Part shown: positions 1 through 7,424 of the stretch, piece by piece
How the letters are laid out: each line of letters begins with the position of its first letter
Position numbering within the stretch: position 1 is the first letter of the stretch
NCBI GenBank assembly: GCA_007050885.1
Contig: SMYQ01000043.1
Coordinates: forward strand, 1-22,853
Source of the DNA: Candidatus Bathyarchaeota archaeon
GTDB lineage: Archaea > Thermoproteota > Bathyarchaeia > 40CM-2-53-6 > RBG-13-38-9
Length of the DNA stretch: 22,853 nucleotides
Reading direction: 5' to 3'
Position numbers and translations under genes: made by a program
Notes under the pieces: generated by a model
What the model saw: the letters and a program-made list of their open reading frames with translations, nothing else
What the model was told of the DNA's origin: nothing
Database searches by the model: none

Positions 1-327
1 GGAGAGGATGCTAAGGGTGAAATGCGTAAACTATCAAGTGAATACAATGCTGACCTATCACTATTACTTTCAAAGACCCCCACAGCACCAACAAAATGCA
101 TACTCTGTGGCCTATGCGTACGCCGCTTTAGTGATGCTACATGGGATAGTGTAATTGGATTCATTGGAAGATGAACAAAAAGACAGATCACCCTTTACCC
201 TGAAAAAACATCAATATGCGCGATATGTGATTACTGCCATGATGTATGTCCTACAGGAAAAATAACATCAACAGGACCAGACCCCCCATTTCCACAAATA
301 GATGACATTCTCGCAGGAAGGGAATAA
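1..327 (+). pseudogene. Decayed iron-sulfur protein, HoxU/NuoG-like C-terminal part
   Basis: Frame 1 reads open from the window edge to a TAA at 325-327 except for one TGA at 172-174. The translation before it carries KCILCGLCVRRF, then a GFIGR segment. The part after it carries CAICDYCHDVCPTG, a full C-x2-C-x2-C-x3-CP [4Fe-4S] motif. This order resembles the 4Fe-4S region of bidirectional hydrogenase or NADH dehydrogenase small subunits (HoxU/NuoG type), where the text after the first cluster is normally G-(F/I)-x-x-R-G. Here the expected Gly codon GGA is TGA. The usual fourth Cys of the first cluster is Phe (TTT instead of TGT). Two independent damaging single-base differences favour a true pseudogene over a sequencing error. 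Family and decay are inferred by recall of motifs, not by alignment. The 5' end lies outside the window. Confidence 0.6.
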
Positions 328-397
328 GTAAAATTAAATATGTTATCAACTGCGATATCATCTAAGAAGAATATTCAATTTAGGAGTATCATGAAAA

Positions 398-1564
398 TTG
401 GCAAAAGAGCGGCTTATTGAGGCTTTGAATGATCTTGTAGCTGTGGAGATCGCAGCTGTAACTGAGTATCAGCAACACGCCTATTTGATTAACGATCCCA
501 AAATGATCGACCTTCTTGAAGATTTCTCTATGGATGAAATGGCTCATATCGAATATTTTTCCAGGGAAGTTGCACGTCTAGGTGGAATTCCAACAGTCAT
601 TCCAAAACAAATCAAACACGCCGGAGAAACAGATAATGAATTATTGCAACGCGATGTACACGTAGAGGCTGACGCAATTAAACGTCTAACTGAATATATG
701 AAACTCGCAGAAGAAGAAGGAGAGCCTAAAATAAAGAAACTTTTTGAAGACGTTAGAGCTGATGAGATAGTCCATCATGATATGCTTGAGGCTCAACTTA
801 ATCCGCCCAAAGATTTCTGGGGTAAGATGAAGAATTCTATGGATATCGGTTCAGGCTTGATATTGACTGGATTATTTTGGCTATACTTCTGGGTATTTCA
901 GTGGTATGTGTTCTTCTTGTTTGATGCTCGTTGGGCACACAACTTTGCTTATCCACTTATCTTACTGACTATAGGAGTAGCCTACAAAGGAAAAAAAATG
1001 TCCACAGACCTTTTAGCATCAATCTCAGCTTTCATGATAATTCCAACCGAAACTGGATTAATTTCAGGTACACATAGCACCTACATAGTCAGCATAATAC
1101 TCTTGATCATACTAGTATTGCTAGTAACTGAGCGAGGAAAGAAACAAGAATTACTATTCTTCCAGCACCGATCAAGGCGATGGCTCAAAAAACACCTATT
1201 GACTTTTGCTTTTCTATTCCTGTTGCATATGCCATTCCTCTACTGGGTCACTAGAGTACTCTTTGGTGAACCTGCGGAGTTAAATATGCCACCCGAGCCA
1301 CCATGGGAAAGGGCACACTGGGGTACGGCTTCATACAATATTCTAGTGATTCCATTCGCTCTCATAGGAATGGCGGAAAGGTTCAGGGGAACTCTTAGAA
1401 GACGAATATCAATGTCAAAAATTGGTTATTGGTGGTCTCTTCTCACAATAATCGCCGGAATTATCGTCATAGGTGCAGCATCAGGAGATTGGCTGAGATA
1501 TTCAGCACCCCTGGTAATAGCAGTAATTATACTCATATTATCAATAGTAGCCCAAAAGAAATAG
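398..1564 (+). CDS. Ferritin-like diiron domain fused to multi-pass membrane domain
   Basis: Residues 1-135 form a ferritin/rubrerythrin-like four-helix domain with a complete diiron set: E17, E47-x2-H50, E90 and E123-x2-H126. Residues 150-388 are a membrane domain with about eight hydrophobic segments, near 152-176, 183-197, 205-224, 226-244, 268-289, 311-326, 342-362 and 366-386. I do not recognise the membrane domain. It lacks an obvious VIT1/CCC1 signature, although rubrerythrin-VIT1 fusions (MbfA type) are known. The likely role is iron or peroxide handling at the cytoplasmic membrane, with the diiron domain in the cytoplasm. The start is TTG with AGGAG at 382-386. An ATG at 391 is in another frame and stops after a few codons. 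It converges on the next gene with an 18-base gap. The ferritin-like part is secure; the function of the fusion is inferred. Confidence 0.8.
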   Translation: MAKERLIEALNDLVAVEIAAVTEYQQHAYLINDPKMIDLLEDFSMDEMAHIEYFSREVARLGGIPTVIPKQIKHAGETDNELLQRDVHVEADAIKRLTEYMKLAEEEGEPKIKKLFEDVRADEIVHHDMLEAQLNPPKDFWGKMKNSMDIGSGLILTGLFWLYFWVFQWYVFFLFDARWAHNFAYPLILLTIGVAYKGKKMSTDLLASISAFMIIPTETGLISGTHSTYIVSIILLIILVLLVTERGKKQELLFFQHRSRRWLKKHLLTFAFLFLLHMPFLYWVTRVLFGEPAELNMPPEPPWERAHWGTASYNILVIPFALIGMAERFRGTLRRRISMSKIGYWWSLLTIIAGIIVIGAASGDWLRYSAPLVIAVIILILSIVAQKK

Positions 1565-1582
1565 TTTCTAACTAACCTCTTC

Positions 1583-2134
1583 CTATTTTTTCTTTAAACA
1601 CACCCGTTTAGTAAATAGAGAAGTAACAATTGAAAAAGAAGCAATCTTTGTAATGTAGTTTAGAATTAGACTTGAAAATCCTAATAATATAGGAAAACCA
1701 ATCAATATCCAGACTACGAATCCTACGATAAAAACTATTATGGAACCATATAAAATTCTGTTTCTGGACCAAAATCCTATTCCACAAATGGGCATAATCA
1801 ACCAAGAAACTCCAAGAACAATATAGTAAGGATTACTTTGAAGAATAGGATGCCCATGAACTATCAATGCAATTATACTAAATATGAATTCGAATAGGAA
1901 AGCTGCACCAAATGGACAAGCTGAAGCTATCATAAAAGAATTCAATTTAGAAGTTCTTTTGAATAGCAATAGAAGAATTATAAAAAAAGAAAAAACTGCG
2001 CTAACCCAGGTAATAGGGAAGATTATATTCAAATCAGTTGTTGGACCACCTAAAAGTTGTTTGAGAACAGTTGGTCCAATCCAGGAACCTGGACCTGAAA
2101 AGTTGAGGATTAGCCATTGAATCCATAATGGCAC
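1583..2134 (-). CDS. Unknown multi-pass membrane protein
   Basis: I do not recognise the family. The 183-residue product is strongly hydrophobic, with likely membrane segments near residues 38-60, 66-92, 103-120 and 128-152 and a fifth amphipathic stretch near 155-175. It ends in a basic tail (KRVCLKKK), suggesting a cytoplasmic C-terminus by the positive-inside rule. No metal-binding or catalytic motif stands out. The start is GTG at 2134 with no clear ribosome site. It is transcribed toward the ferritin-like fusion gene, and the two coding ends are 18 bases apart. The frame is open over 550 bases and its hydrophobic pattern is coherent, so a real gene is likely. A shorter rightward frame inside it (1884-2120) shows no protein-like features. 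Confidence 0.6.
   Translation of the reverse strand: MPLWIQWLILNFSGPGSWIGPTVLKQLLGGPTTDLNIIFPITWVSAVFSFFIILLLLFKRTSKLNSFMIASACPFGAAFLFEFIFSIIALIVHGHPILQSNPYYIVLGVSWLIMPICGIGFWSRNRILYGSIIVFIVGFVVWILIGFPILLGFSSLILNYITKIASFSIVTSLFTKRVCLKKK
1586..1595 (+). terminator. Oligo-T terminator after ferritin-membrane gene
   Basis: A T6 run followed by CTTT lies about 25 bases past the stop of the rightward gene, typical of archaeal oligo-T termination. It overlaps the last codons of the convergent gene. Confidence 0.4.
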
Positions 2135-2220
2135 ATATATTATCCATGGTTTTTTCTGAAAAAAATGGAGAACAGACAGTTTCGAATTTGCACCAAGAAT
2201 ATTACTAAACTAAAGTTCTT

Positions 2221-2227
2221 AAAAAAA
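2221..2227 (-). terminator. Oligo-T terminator after methyltransferase gene
   Basis: A7 on the + strand (T7 on the transcript strand) lies about 18 bases beyond the stop of the leftward methyltransferase gene. This fits archaeal oligo-T termination. Confidence 0.45.
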
Positions 2228-2244
2228 GAAAGTGAACTTGTTTA

Positions 2245-3051
2245 TCAGATTTTTTTACCTATGATTCTGCCACGCCCAACTTTTCCTTCATCCGCTGCTT
2301 TTACCCACATGGCTAAGCCGTCATCAGCAGCTTGAAAAAGTTCAGCCCCATATTGTTTGAGTATTCCGTCTTTTAGGTCCTCTCGAAGCATTTTCTGGTA
2401 AATATGACAGTGTTCGGCGAAATCTTTGCTCAAGTCTTCTTTCTCTAATATTTGGAACCCTGTCTTTTTCATTAGCTCTTCGTAGCCTTCTAAGGTTTCC
2501 ATGTAAGGGAACGCCATGAAACTGTTAAGAGCTTCCCACTCTTCACTCGCCATGTTTCCAGTTTGAAGCCAGTCTGTAAAAGCTATGATTCCTTGAGGTT
2601 TTAAAACGCGGTGTGATTCCTGTATTAGTTTCTCTTTATCAGTGGTATAGCACCAAGCATCTTGGCCCCAGACTATATCGAAGCTTTCTGCTTTGAAGGG
2701 CATATCTAAGGCATTGCCTAGTTTGTAAGTAATAGAATCAGCTAGACCTTCTTTTTCGGTTCTTTTTATTGCTTCATTAATCATCTTTTCTGTGGCGTCT
2801 AATCCTGTCACTTGACATCCATACTTTTTTACAAGGTATCGTGCTGGTCCTCCAAGAGCGCTACAAACATCTAATACTACGTTATCTTTCGCGATTTCTG
2901 CTTTTTGTGCAAGTATATCTGTTTCTTTATCACCGCCAACGTGGATTTGTTCTCCCATTAGCATTTCCCAGAGAATACCTACAGGACCTTCATAGACTTC
3001 ATTTACATCGCCAATCGTGAAGTCTAATCGTTTACCTTTTTCTAAACTCAT
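2245..3051 (-). CDS. Class I SAM methyltransferase, sarcosine/dimethylglycine-type
   Basis: This is a Rossmann-fold SAM-dependent methyltransferase of 268 residues. Motif I is VLDVCSALGGPARYL (about residues 59-73). The acidic residue after beta 2 is D85 in GLDATE. GNALDMPF (112-119) and WGQDAWCY (128-135) follow, then HRVLKPQGIIAFTDW. The QDAW...HRVLKPxG...FTD pattern recalls sarcosine/dimethylglycine N-methyltransferases that make glycine betaine, but small-molecule methyltransferases interconvert specificities easily, so the substrate is uncertain. The start is ATG with AAGGA seven bases before it. It follows the radical SAM gene by 41 bases on the same strand, which suggests co-transcription and a shared product. 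Cysteines C63, C79, C134 and C215 do not form a recognised ArsM pattern. Confidence 0.78.
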   Translation of the reverse strand: MSLEKGKRLDFTIGDVNEVYEGPVGILWEMLMGEQIHVGGDKETDILAQKAEIAKDNVVLDVCSALGGPARYLVKKYGCQVTGLDATEKMINEAIKRTEKEGLADSITYKLGNALDMPFKAESFDIVWGQDAWCYTTDKEKLIQESHRVLKPQGIIAFTDWLQTGNMASEEWEALNSFMAFPYMETLEGYEELMKKTGFQILEKEDLSKDFAEHCHIYQKMLREDLKDGILKQYGAELFQAADDGLAMWVKAADEGKVGRGRIIGKKI

Positions 3052-3092
3052 TTTTTTTCCTTCTGTATTAATATTAAAAAAAAGAAAAAGTC

Positions 3093-4154
3093 CTATTTTA
3101 GATTATCCGGATTTATCCAGCATCTTGGATCTGGTGCTAACATATCTCCTTTATCATAATATGCTGTTGCTCTGCATCCCCAACAAACTGAATTATGCTC
3201 ACAACTGCTACAATGTCCCGGCATATTTTTCTGATTTCTCAAATGAGTTAGAAGCAGTTGATCCTTACTCTCTTCAATTATTTTTTCTAGAGGTTTCTCA
3301 CTAATGTTGCCAAAGCCTTTTCTAATTACAGAACATGGTGTTACATCACCATCTATTGTTACACAGATCATTCCACCACAGTAGAACTTATTGACATCCA
3401 TTGTGCTCATGGAAGGTTTAGATTTTGAATAGTTACTTACATCCCTCGAATCGCATGCTTCTTTTATCTCCGCAATTGTAGGGATCCATTCCGAATGTTC
3501 TTTAGCAAGACCAGCTTCGCACATTTGTGTTAAGCAGGTTCTCATGCCTTTCTTTCCAAAAAAATAGTTAATAGTATTTTTTACATCCTCGCCTGCGACG
3601 AGTTTAGTGAAAGTGATGCAGTTGATCATATTCTCAGGTTTCTTGCCTAGTGACTGGACATTATCAACCCCTTTTAATATAGTCTCAATCTTCCGTGGAG
3701 CATCACCAGTGTGCAATTTTCTGTAAACATTTTCATTTAGACTATCCAAATGTACTGAGACAAATCCGCCTTCAGTCACTTTAACAACTTTCTTAGCGAT
3801 CTCGATATCTGCCAGTGGAAGCCCGCTTGTCCAGACATTATTTGTTAAGCCTTTTTTGGTTGTGTATTCCATTAGATCGTACCAATCTTTTCTAAGCAGT
3901 GGATCTCCTCCTAACCAGTCTATGGCGCGGACTTCCATTTTCGCAGCTGAATCTAAGACGTTTAATATCTGTTTTTTTGGAAGTTCTTTCATTGGAGTGT
4001 TTTCATCTGATGCGTAACAGTATAAGCAGCCTTGTTGACATTGTAAAGTTGACTCTATCTGGATACTGTAGACTTTGCATTGATCGAAATATTCGATCTC
4101 CTCAGTATAATTGGGATGAAAGCATCCATAGACTACTGATTTATTTTCTGTCAA
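3093..4154 (-). CDS. Radical SAM protein with SPASM domain
   Basis: The 353-residue product has the radical SAM cluster motif C39-x3-C43-x2-C46 (CQQGCLYC) followed by a TIM-barrel region with a GGDP motif (82-85). The C-terminal part is a SPASM auxiliary iron-sulfur domain: C259, C264 and C274 (CVTIDGDVTPC), then C315-x2-C318-x5-C324-x2-C327 and C345. SPASM proteins typically modify peptides or proteins (thioether or C-C crosslinks) or act in cofactor synthesis. I see no RiPP precursor gene nearby, and the flanking genes are a peroxiredoxin upstream and a methyltransferase downstream on the same strand. The start is TTG at 4154, supported by AGGGGA eight bases before it and a TATA-like element about 53 bases upstream. 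The class is secure; the substrate is unknown. Confidence 0.85.
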   Translation of the reverse strand: MTENKSVVYGCFHPNYTEEIEYFDQCKVYSIQIESTLQCQQGCLYCYASDENTPMKELPKKQILNVLDSAAKMEVRAIDWLGGDPLLRKDWYDLMEYTTKKGLTNNVWTSGLPLADIEIAKKVVKVTEGGFVSVHLDSLNENVYRKLHTGDAPRKIETILKGVDNVQSLGKKPENMINCITFTKLVAGEDVKNTINYFFGKKGMRTCLTQMCEAGLAKEHSEWIPTIAEIKEACDSRDVSNYSKSKPSMSTMDVNKFYCGGMICVTIDGDVTPCSVIRKGFGNISEKPLEKIIEESKDQLLLTHLRNQKNMPGHCSSCEHNSVCWGCRATAYYDKGDMLAPDPRCWINPDNLK

Positions 4155-4206
4155 AGAATATCCCCTGTAAACTTGGATTAATTCTGTCGTAAGCCGTTCT
4201 TGATGG

Positions 4207-4214
4207 ATATAAAT
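4207..4214 (-). promoter_or_regulatory. Possible TATA box for radical SAM gene
   Basis: The transcript strand reads ATTTATAT about 53 bases before the TTG start, within the 82-base gap after the peroxiredoxin gene. A start site about 25 bases downstream would leave a short leader holding the AGGGGA ribosome site. Confidence 0.35.
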
Positions 4215-4236
4215 ATCACGTTGTTATGAAATTGAA

Positions 4237-4710
4237 TTATTTAATTTTCTCTAGCTCACTCAGAATTCCACCGTAATTTGGCTCTACTGTAGGATCTTCT
4301 GTAATCCATTTGTAACGAACTATACCTTCATCATCTATAATGAAAATTGAACGTTTCGCTGCAGTATAGCCTTTTAATCCAGCAAAATCTTCAACTGCTA
4401 CTCCATAAATTTTTACGACCTCTCTAGAATAGTCACTTAAAAGAGTAAAATTGAGACCGTTTATTTCCGAAAAAGCCTTGTTGCAGAATGGATCATTAAC
4501 GCTTATTCCAATCACCTGTGTCTTCATATCATTGAGTTTTGTGAGTGAGTCTCGGAAGGCACACATTTCCTTCGTACAAACACTCGTAAACGCACCAGGA
4601 TAAAAAGCTAAGACAACCTTATTCTCGAAGTCTTTTAGTGATATCTTTTTTAAATTAATATCTGTTAAAGTGAAAACTGGTGCATTATTGCCAATATCAA
4701 TTTCTACCAT
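4237..4710 (-). CDS. Peroxiredoxin, BCP/AhpE-like
   Basis: This 157-residue thioredoxin-fold peroxidase has the peroxidatic motif PGAFTSVC with C45, and C50 five residues on. The C-x4-C spacing is that of atypical 2-Cys bacterioferritin-comigratory proteins (BCP/PrxQ), where the second Cys resolves the sulfenate. C76 is an extra cysteine. The downstream part (GISVNDPFCNKAF, LLSDYSREV, AKRSIFIIDDEGIVRY) is typical of the family. It would reduce hydrogen peroxide or organic peroxides in the cytoplasm using a thiol donor. The start is ATG. It is divergent from a thioferritin gene, with 168 bases between them, so the two may share oxidative-stress control. The radical SAM gene follows on the same strand after 82 bases. 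Confidence 0.9.
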   Translation of the reverse strand: MVEIDIGNNAPVFTLTDINLKKISLKDFENKVVLAFYPGAFTSVCTKEMCAFRDSLTKLNDMKTQVIGISVNDPFCNKAFSEINGLNFTLLSDYSREVVKIYGVAVEDFAGLKGYTAAKRSIFIIDDEGIVRYKWITEDPTVEPNYGGILSELEKIK

Positions 4711-4878
4711 GACAAACCCCGAATATCAATTTTTATCTCATGATCGACTTTTATTTGAAATAAATAATTTACGCTTCAGTGCTCCACACTGAGAAGATCT
4801 TTCTAGACCATTAACGCACACCCTTCAATCATTAATTCTCGATATCCTTTTATTCATGAATTTTGGAAGAACCCTAAA

Positions 4879-5385
4879 GTGTTTTTCATGGGAAAAAAGG
4901 CAAGAGATATAGTAAAAATAGACACACAAGAATTACTTAAAGACCTCAATAGTTTATATGCAGATGAATGGATAGCATTTTACTATTACACGTGGGCTGC
5001 AAGTTATGCAGAAGGTCCATATTCTCCATTAATAGCAAGTGAAATTGAAAAAATATCAAAAGATGAGTTCGAGCATTCATCTGAACTTGCAGATAGAATA
5101 TATGAGTTGGGTGGAGAACCAGAGAGAGAACTAGAGAATCTTCAAAAAATAGCGAACTGTAAGAAAATTACATTCCCCAAATACGAAAGAGATATCGATG
5201 GCATACTTAATGCTCTTACTGCTGCAGAAGCATGTGCCATAGAGGGATATAATAAACTTCTACTGAAAATATCATCTTGTTATGCAAATGATGTACGAAC
5301 ATTTCACCTCATTCAGCATATACTCTCAGAAGAAATCGAACATGAAGAAGCTTTTGAGAATCTACTAGAAAAGAAGAGACAATAA
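4879..5385 (+). CDS. DPSL thioferritin (Dps-like ferritin with cysteine pair)
   Basis: This 168-residue ferritin-like protein carries two ferroxidase half-sites: E30, E63-x2-H66, and E122, E152-x2-H155. It also has the cysteine pair that marks archaeal Dps-like thioferritins. C94 (IANCKK) and C119 (AEACAIEGYNKL) lie 25 residues apart, the same spacing I recall for Cys101/Cys126 in Sulfolobus DPSL, where they form a disulfide near the diiron site. C134 is additional. The role is iron oxidation and storage using peroxide, protecting DNA and proteins in the cytoplasm. The start is GTG at 4879 with GGAAG nine bases upstream; an in-frame ATG at 4888 would shorten it by three residues. It is divergent from the peroxiredoxin, consistent with a joint peroxide response. 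Confidence 0.85.
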   Translation: MFFMGKKARDIVKIDTQELLKDLNSLYADEWIAFYYYTWAASYAEGPYSPLIASEIEKISKDEFEHSSELADRIYELGGEPERELENLQKIANCKKITFPKYERDIDGILNALTAAEACAIEGYNKLLLKISSCYANDVRTFHLIQHILSEEIEHEEAFENLLEKKRQ

Positions 5386-5393
5386 GAACTTAG

Positions 5394-5427
5394 TTTTTTT
5401 AAAATCTCTTCTTTCTTTTGTTTTTTT
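5394..5427 (+). terminator. T-rich terminator after thioferritin
   Basis: Two T7 runs (5394-5400 and 5421-5427), with further T-rich sequence between, directly follow the stop codon. The rest of the 201-base gap before larE is AT-rich and holds an AGTGCACT palindrome (5539-5546) but no other recognisable element. Confidence 0.5.
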
Positions 5428-5586
5428 AGAAACAAGTAAAGCATTCTCAAAATTATTAAAAAATAGAATATTATACTAATTTTTGCGCACTGATTATTCA
5501 TTTAAAATTCATATAATAACATAATATACACCAAAAAGAGTGCACTGAAAACCAAACCATTACGATTAACGCGGTGTGCTTAATAT

Positions 5587-6468
5587 TTGCCTAAGAAGAA
5601 AAATCGAATTTCCAAAACTGAAATGAACATGTTACAAAATAAAATAGATGAAATACTTGATAATCTTAGAAAACATAATAAAATACTTGTCGCCATGTCT
5701 GGTGGAATAGATAGCTCCTTAGTCGCTTTATTAGCAAAGAAAGCAGTGGGTAAAAATGCCATGGCTGTAACAGTCGATTCAATAGCATTACCTAGCGAAG
5801 AAATCGAGGACGCAAAAAGAATATCCAAGAAAATTGGAATAAAACACATAATATTGAATATGGATAAAATTCCTAACCTAATTTTCTCTCAAAATCCACC
5901 TGACCGATGTTATTATTGCAAAAAAACTATTATCAAAAAGCTCAAACAAATTGCAAAAAAGCATGATATGAAAATAATAGCAGATGGAACAAATCTTGAT
6001 GATTTAAAAACACATAGACCAGGGGCCTTAGCACTCAGTGAAGAAAAAATTGTTAGTCCTCTAGCTGAAGCGGGTTTAACAAAAAAAGATATAAGAGAAA
6101 TTTCTAAAATTTTCAATTTACCCAACGTAGAGAAACCTTCCATGGCATGTTTATTATCTCGATTTCCATATGGACAAAAGATCACAAAGGAGAAGATCCA
6201 TCGAGTTGCTGAAGCAGAAAAATTCATAAGAAAAAATCTTGATGCCAAAGAAATTAGAGTACGATATCATGAGGATATTGCCCGAATCGAATTAGGGAGA
6301 ATCGAAAGAAAACTCATTTTCGATGAAAAAAAGATGGATATAATATATAAAAAATTAAAAGAGTTAGGCTTCAATTATATAACAATCGATCTTCTGGGGT
6401 ATAGAAGCGGAAGTTTAGATGAAACTTTGAAACGGAAAATTATTCCGAATAAATTGAATAAATATTAG
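5587..6468 (+). CDS. larE: LarE, sulfur transferase for nickel-pincer nucleotide
   Basis: LarE is an ATP-pyrophosphatase (PP-loop) enzyme that adds sulfur to pyridinium-3,5-biscarboxylate mononucleotide during synthesis of the nickel-pincer cofactor of lactate racemase-type enzymes. The PP-loop SGGIDSS is at residues 38-44, and GTNLDDLKTHRPG (134-146) is a family signature. The sulfur-donor region KPSMACLLSRFPYG holds C188. C108 and C111 (DRCYYC) are also present, so this is a three-cysteine LarE. Such forms are reported to bind an iron-sulfur cluster and act catalytically instead of sacrificing the single cysteine as in Lactiplantibacillus. Its 293 residues are normal for the family. The start is TTG with GGTG about ten bases upstream. 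larB follows after 130 bases on the same strand. Confidence 0.92.
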   Translation: MPKKKNRISKTEMNMLQNKIDEILDNLRKHNKILVAMSGGIDSSLVALLAKKAVGKNAMAVTVDSIALPSEEIEDAKRISKKIGIKHIILNMDKIPNLIFSQNPPDRCYYCKKTIIKKLKQIAKKHDMKIIADGTNLDDLKTHRPGALALSEEKIVSPLAEAGLTKKDIREISKIFNLPNVEKPSMACLLSRFPYGQKITKEKIHRVAEAEKFIRKNLDAKEIRVRYHEDIARIELGRIERKLIFDEKKMDIIYKKLKELGFNYITIDLLGYRSGSLDETLKRKIIPNKLNKY

Positions 6469-6492
6469 GATCTAAAATATCGTTTAGTAAGA

Positions 6493-6511
6493 ATCATCGA
6501 ACATTGATGAT
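6493..6511. other. Near-palindromic stem-loop between larE and larB
   Basis: ATCATCGA and TTGATGAT face each other across ACA: eight pairs including one G-T. No T-run follows, so it is not an obvious terminator. It could be an operator or an RNA processing hairpin. The rest of the 130-base gap contains an AT-rich ATTTATTAAAC near 6530 that could be a promoter for larB. Confidence 0.35.
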
Positions 6512-6598
6512 ATTAAACACTCTTCAGACATTTATTAAACTAATCAAAACCAGTAAAAGCAAGAATATTTCAAATTATTAGATTAGCTACCAATATTT

Positions 6599-7411
6599 AT
6601 GCACGATGAGGGATTATCGTTGAGAGATATTTTAGAGAGACTAATCAAAGGTTCAATTTCTATAGATGATGCCGAAAAACTGCTTAGAACACAGACAATA
6701 GACGAAATTAGTAATATTGCCAAACTAGATATCAATAGAGACCTAAGGGGCGGAATACCTGAGATAATTCTTGCTGAAGGTAAGACCAACGAAGATCTAT
6801 CAGATATCACTAAGAGCATGCTGAAAGAGAAAGGGAGAACAATAATTAGCCGAGCCAATAAAGAACAACTCGAATTTATGCGAAAAACGGCCCCTAGAAA
6901 TTCAGTCATCAATATACATGAGAAGGCTGGAATGTGCATTTTAAAAACAAAGGATTTTTACATTTACGCTACTGGAGGCAAGATCGGTATCTTGGCAGCT
7001 GGAACTGCCGATATTCCAATAGCAGAAGAATCAAAAATTATTTCAGAAGAGATGGGTTGTCAAACAATTACCGCTTATGATGTAGGAGTAGCTGGTATTC
7101 ACCGACTTTTTCCTCCTTTGAAAAATATGATTGACAAGGATGTTGATGTCATTATTGTCATCGCAGGCCGAGAAGGTGCTCTACCATCTGTTGTCTCAGG
7201 TCTGGTCAACATTCCAGTAATAGGTGTACCAACCTCAGTCGGATATGGCTTTGGAGAAAAAGGAATTGCCTCCCTTATGGCTATGCTCCAAGGATGCTCG
7301 CTCGGATTATCAGTTGTGAACATCAACGGAGGAGTTGCAGCGGGAGTCATTGCAGTTCTTATTGCAAATAGAGCAGCCAAATTTAGAGTCAAAACTTCAA
7401 AGATAGAATAA
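6599..7411 (+). CDS. larB: LarB, NaAD carboxylase/hydrolase for nickel-pincer nucleotide
   Basis: LarB carboxylates the pyridinium ring of nicotinate adenine dinucleotide and releases AMP, the first step of nickel-pincer cofactor synthesis. The 270-residue product has the PurE-like C-terminal core of the family: GILAAGTADIPIAEE, then VIAGREGALPSVVSGLVNIP and VIGVPTSVGYG. A helical N-terminal part (DILERLIKGSISIDDAEKLL) is typical. It starts at ATG 6599. Together with the upstream larE it gives two of the three synthesis steps; larC, which inserts nickel, and the larA enzyme are not in this window. The unknown His-tailed gene begins 13 bases downstream, so they very probably share a transcript. 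Confidence 0.92.
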   Translation: MHDEGLSLRDILERLIKGSISIDDAEKLLRTQTIDEISNIAKLDINRDLRGGIPEIILAEGKTNEDLSDITKSMLKEKGRTIISRANKEQLEFMRKTAPRNSVINIHEKAGMCILKTKDFYIYATGGKIGILAAGTADIPIAEESKIISEEMGCQTITAYDVGVAGIHRLFPPLKNMIDKDVDVIIVIAGREGALPSVVSGLVNIPVIGVPTSVGYGFGEKGIASLMAMLQGCSLGLSVVNINGGVAAGVIAVLIANRAAKFRVKTSKIE

Positions 7412-7424
7412 TATTTGAGCTGAA

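Noticed and set aside
172..174. In-frame TGA as selenocysteine or reassigned codon
   Set aside because: The site is normally Gly, not Cys; TGA ends other genes here (for example at 9047-9049), and a second inactivating change exists in the same gene.
2245..4154. Arsenosugar-type (ArsM plus ArsS) pair
   Set aside because: The methyltransferase lacks a recognisable ArsM cysteine set, and the radical enzyme has a SPASM domain unlike ArsS as I recall it.
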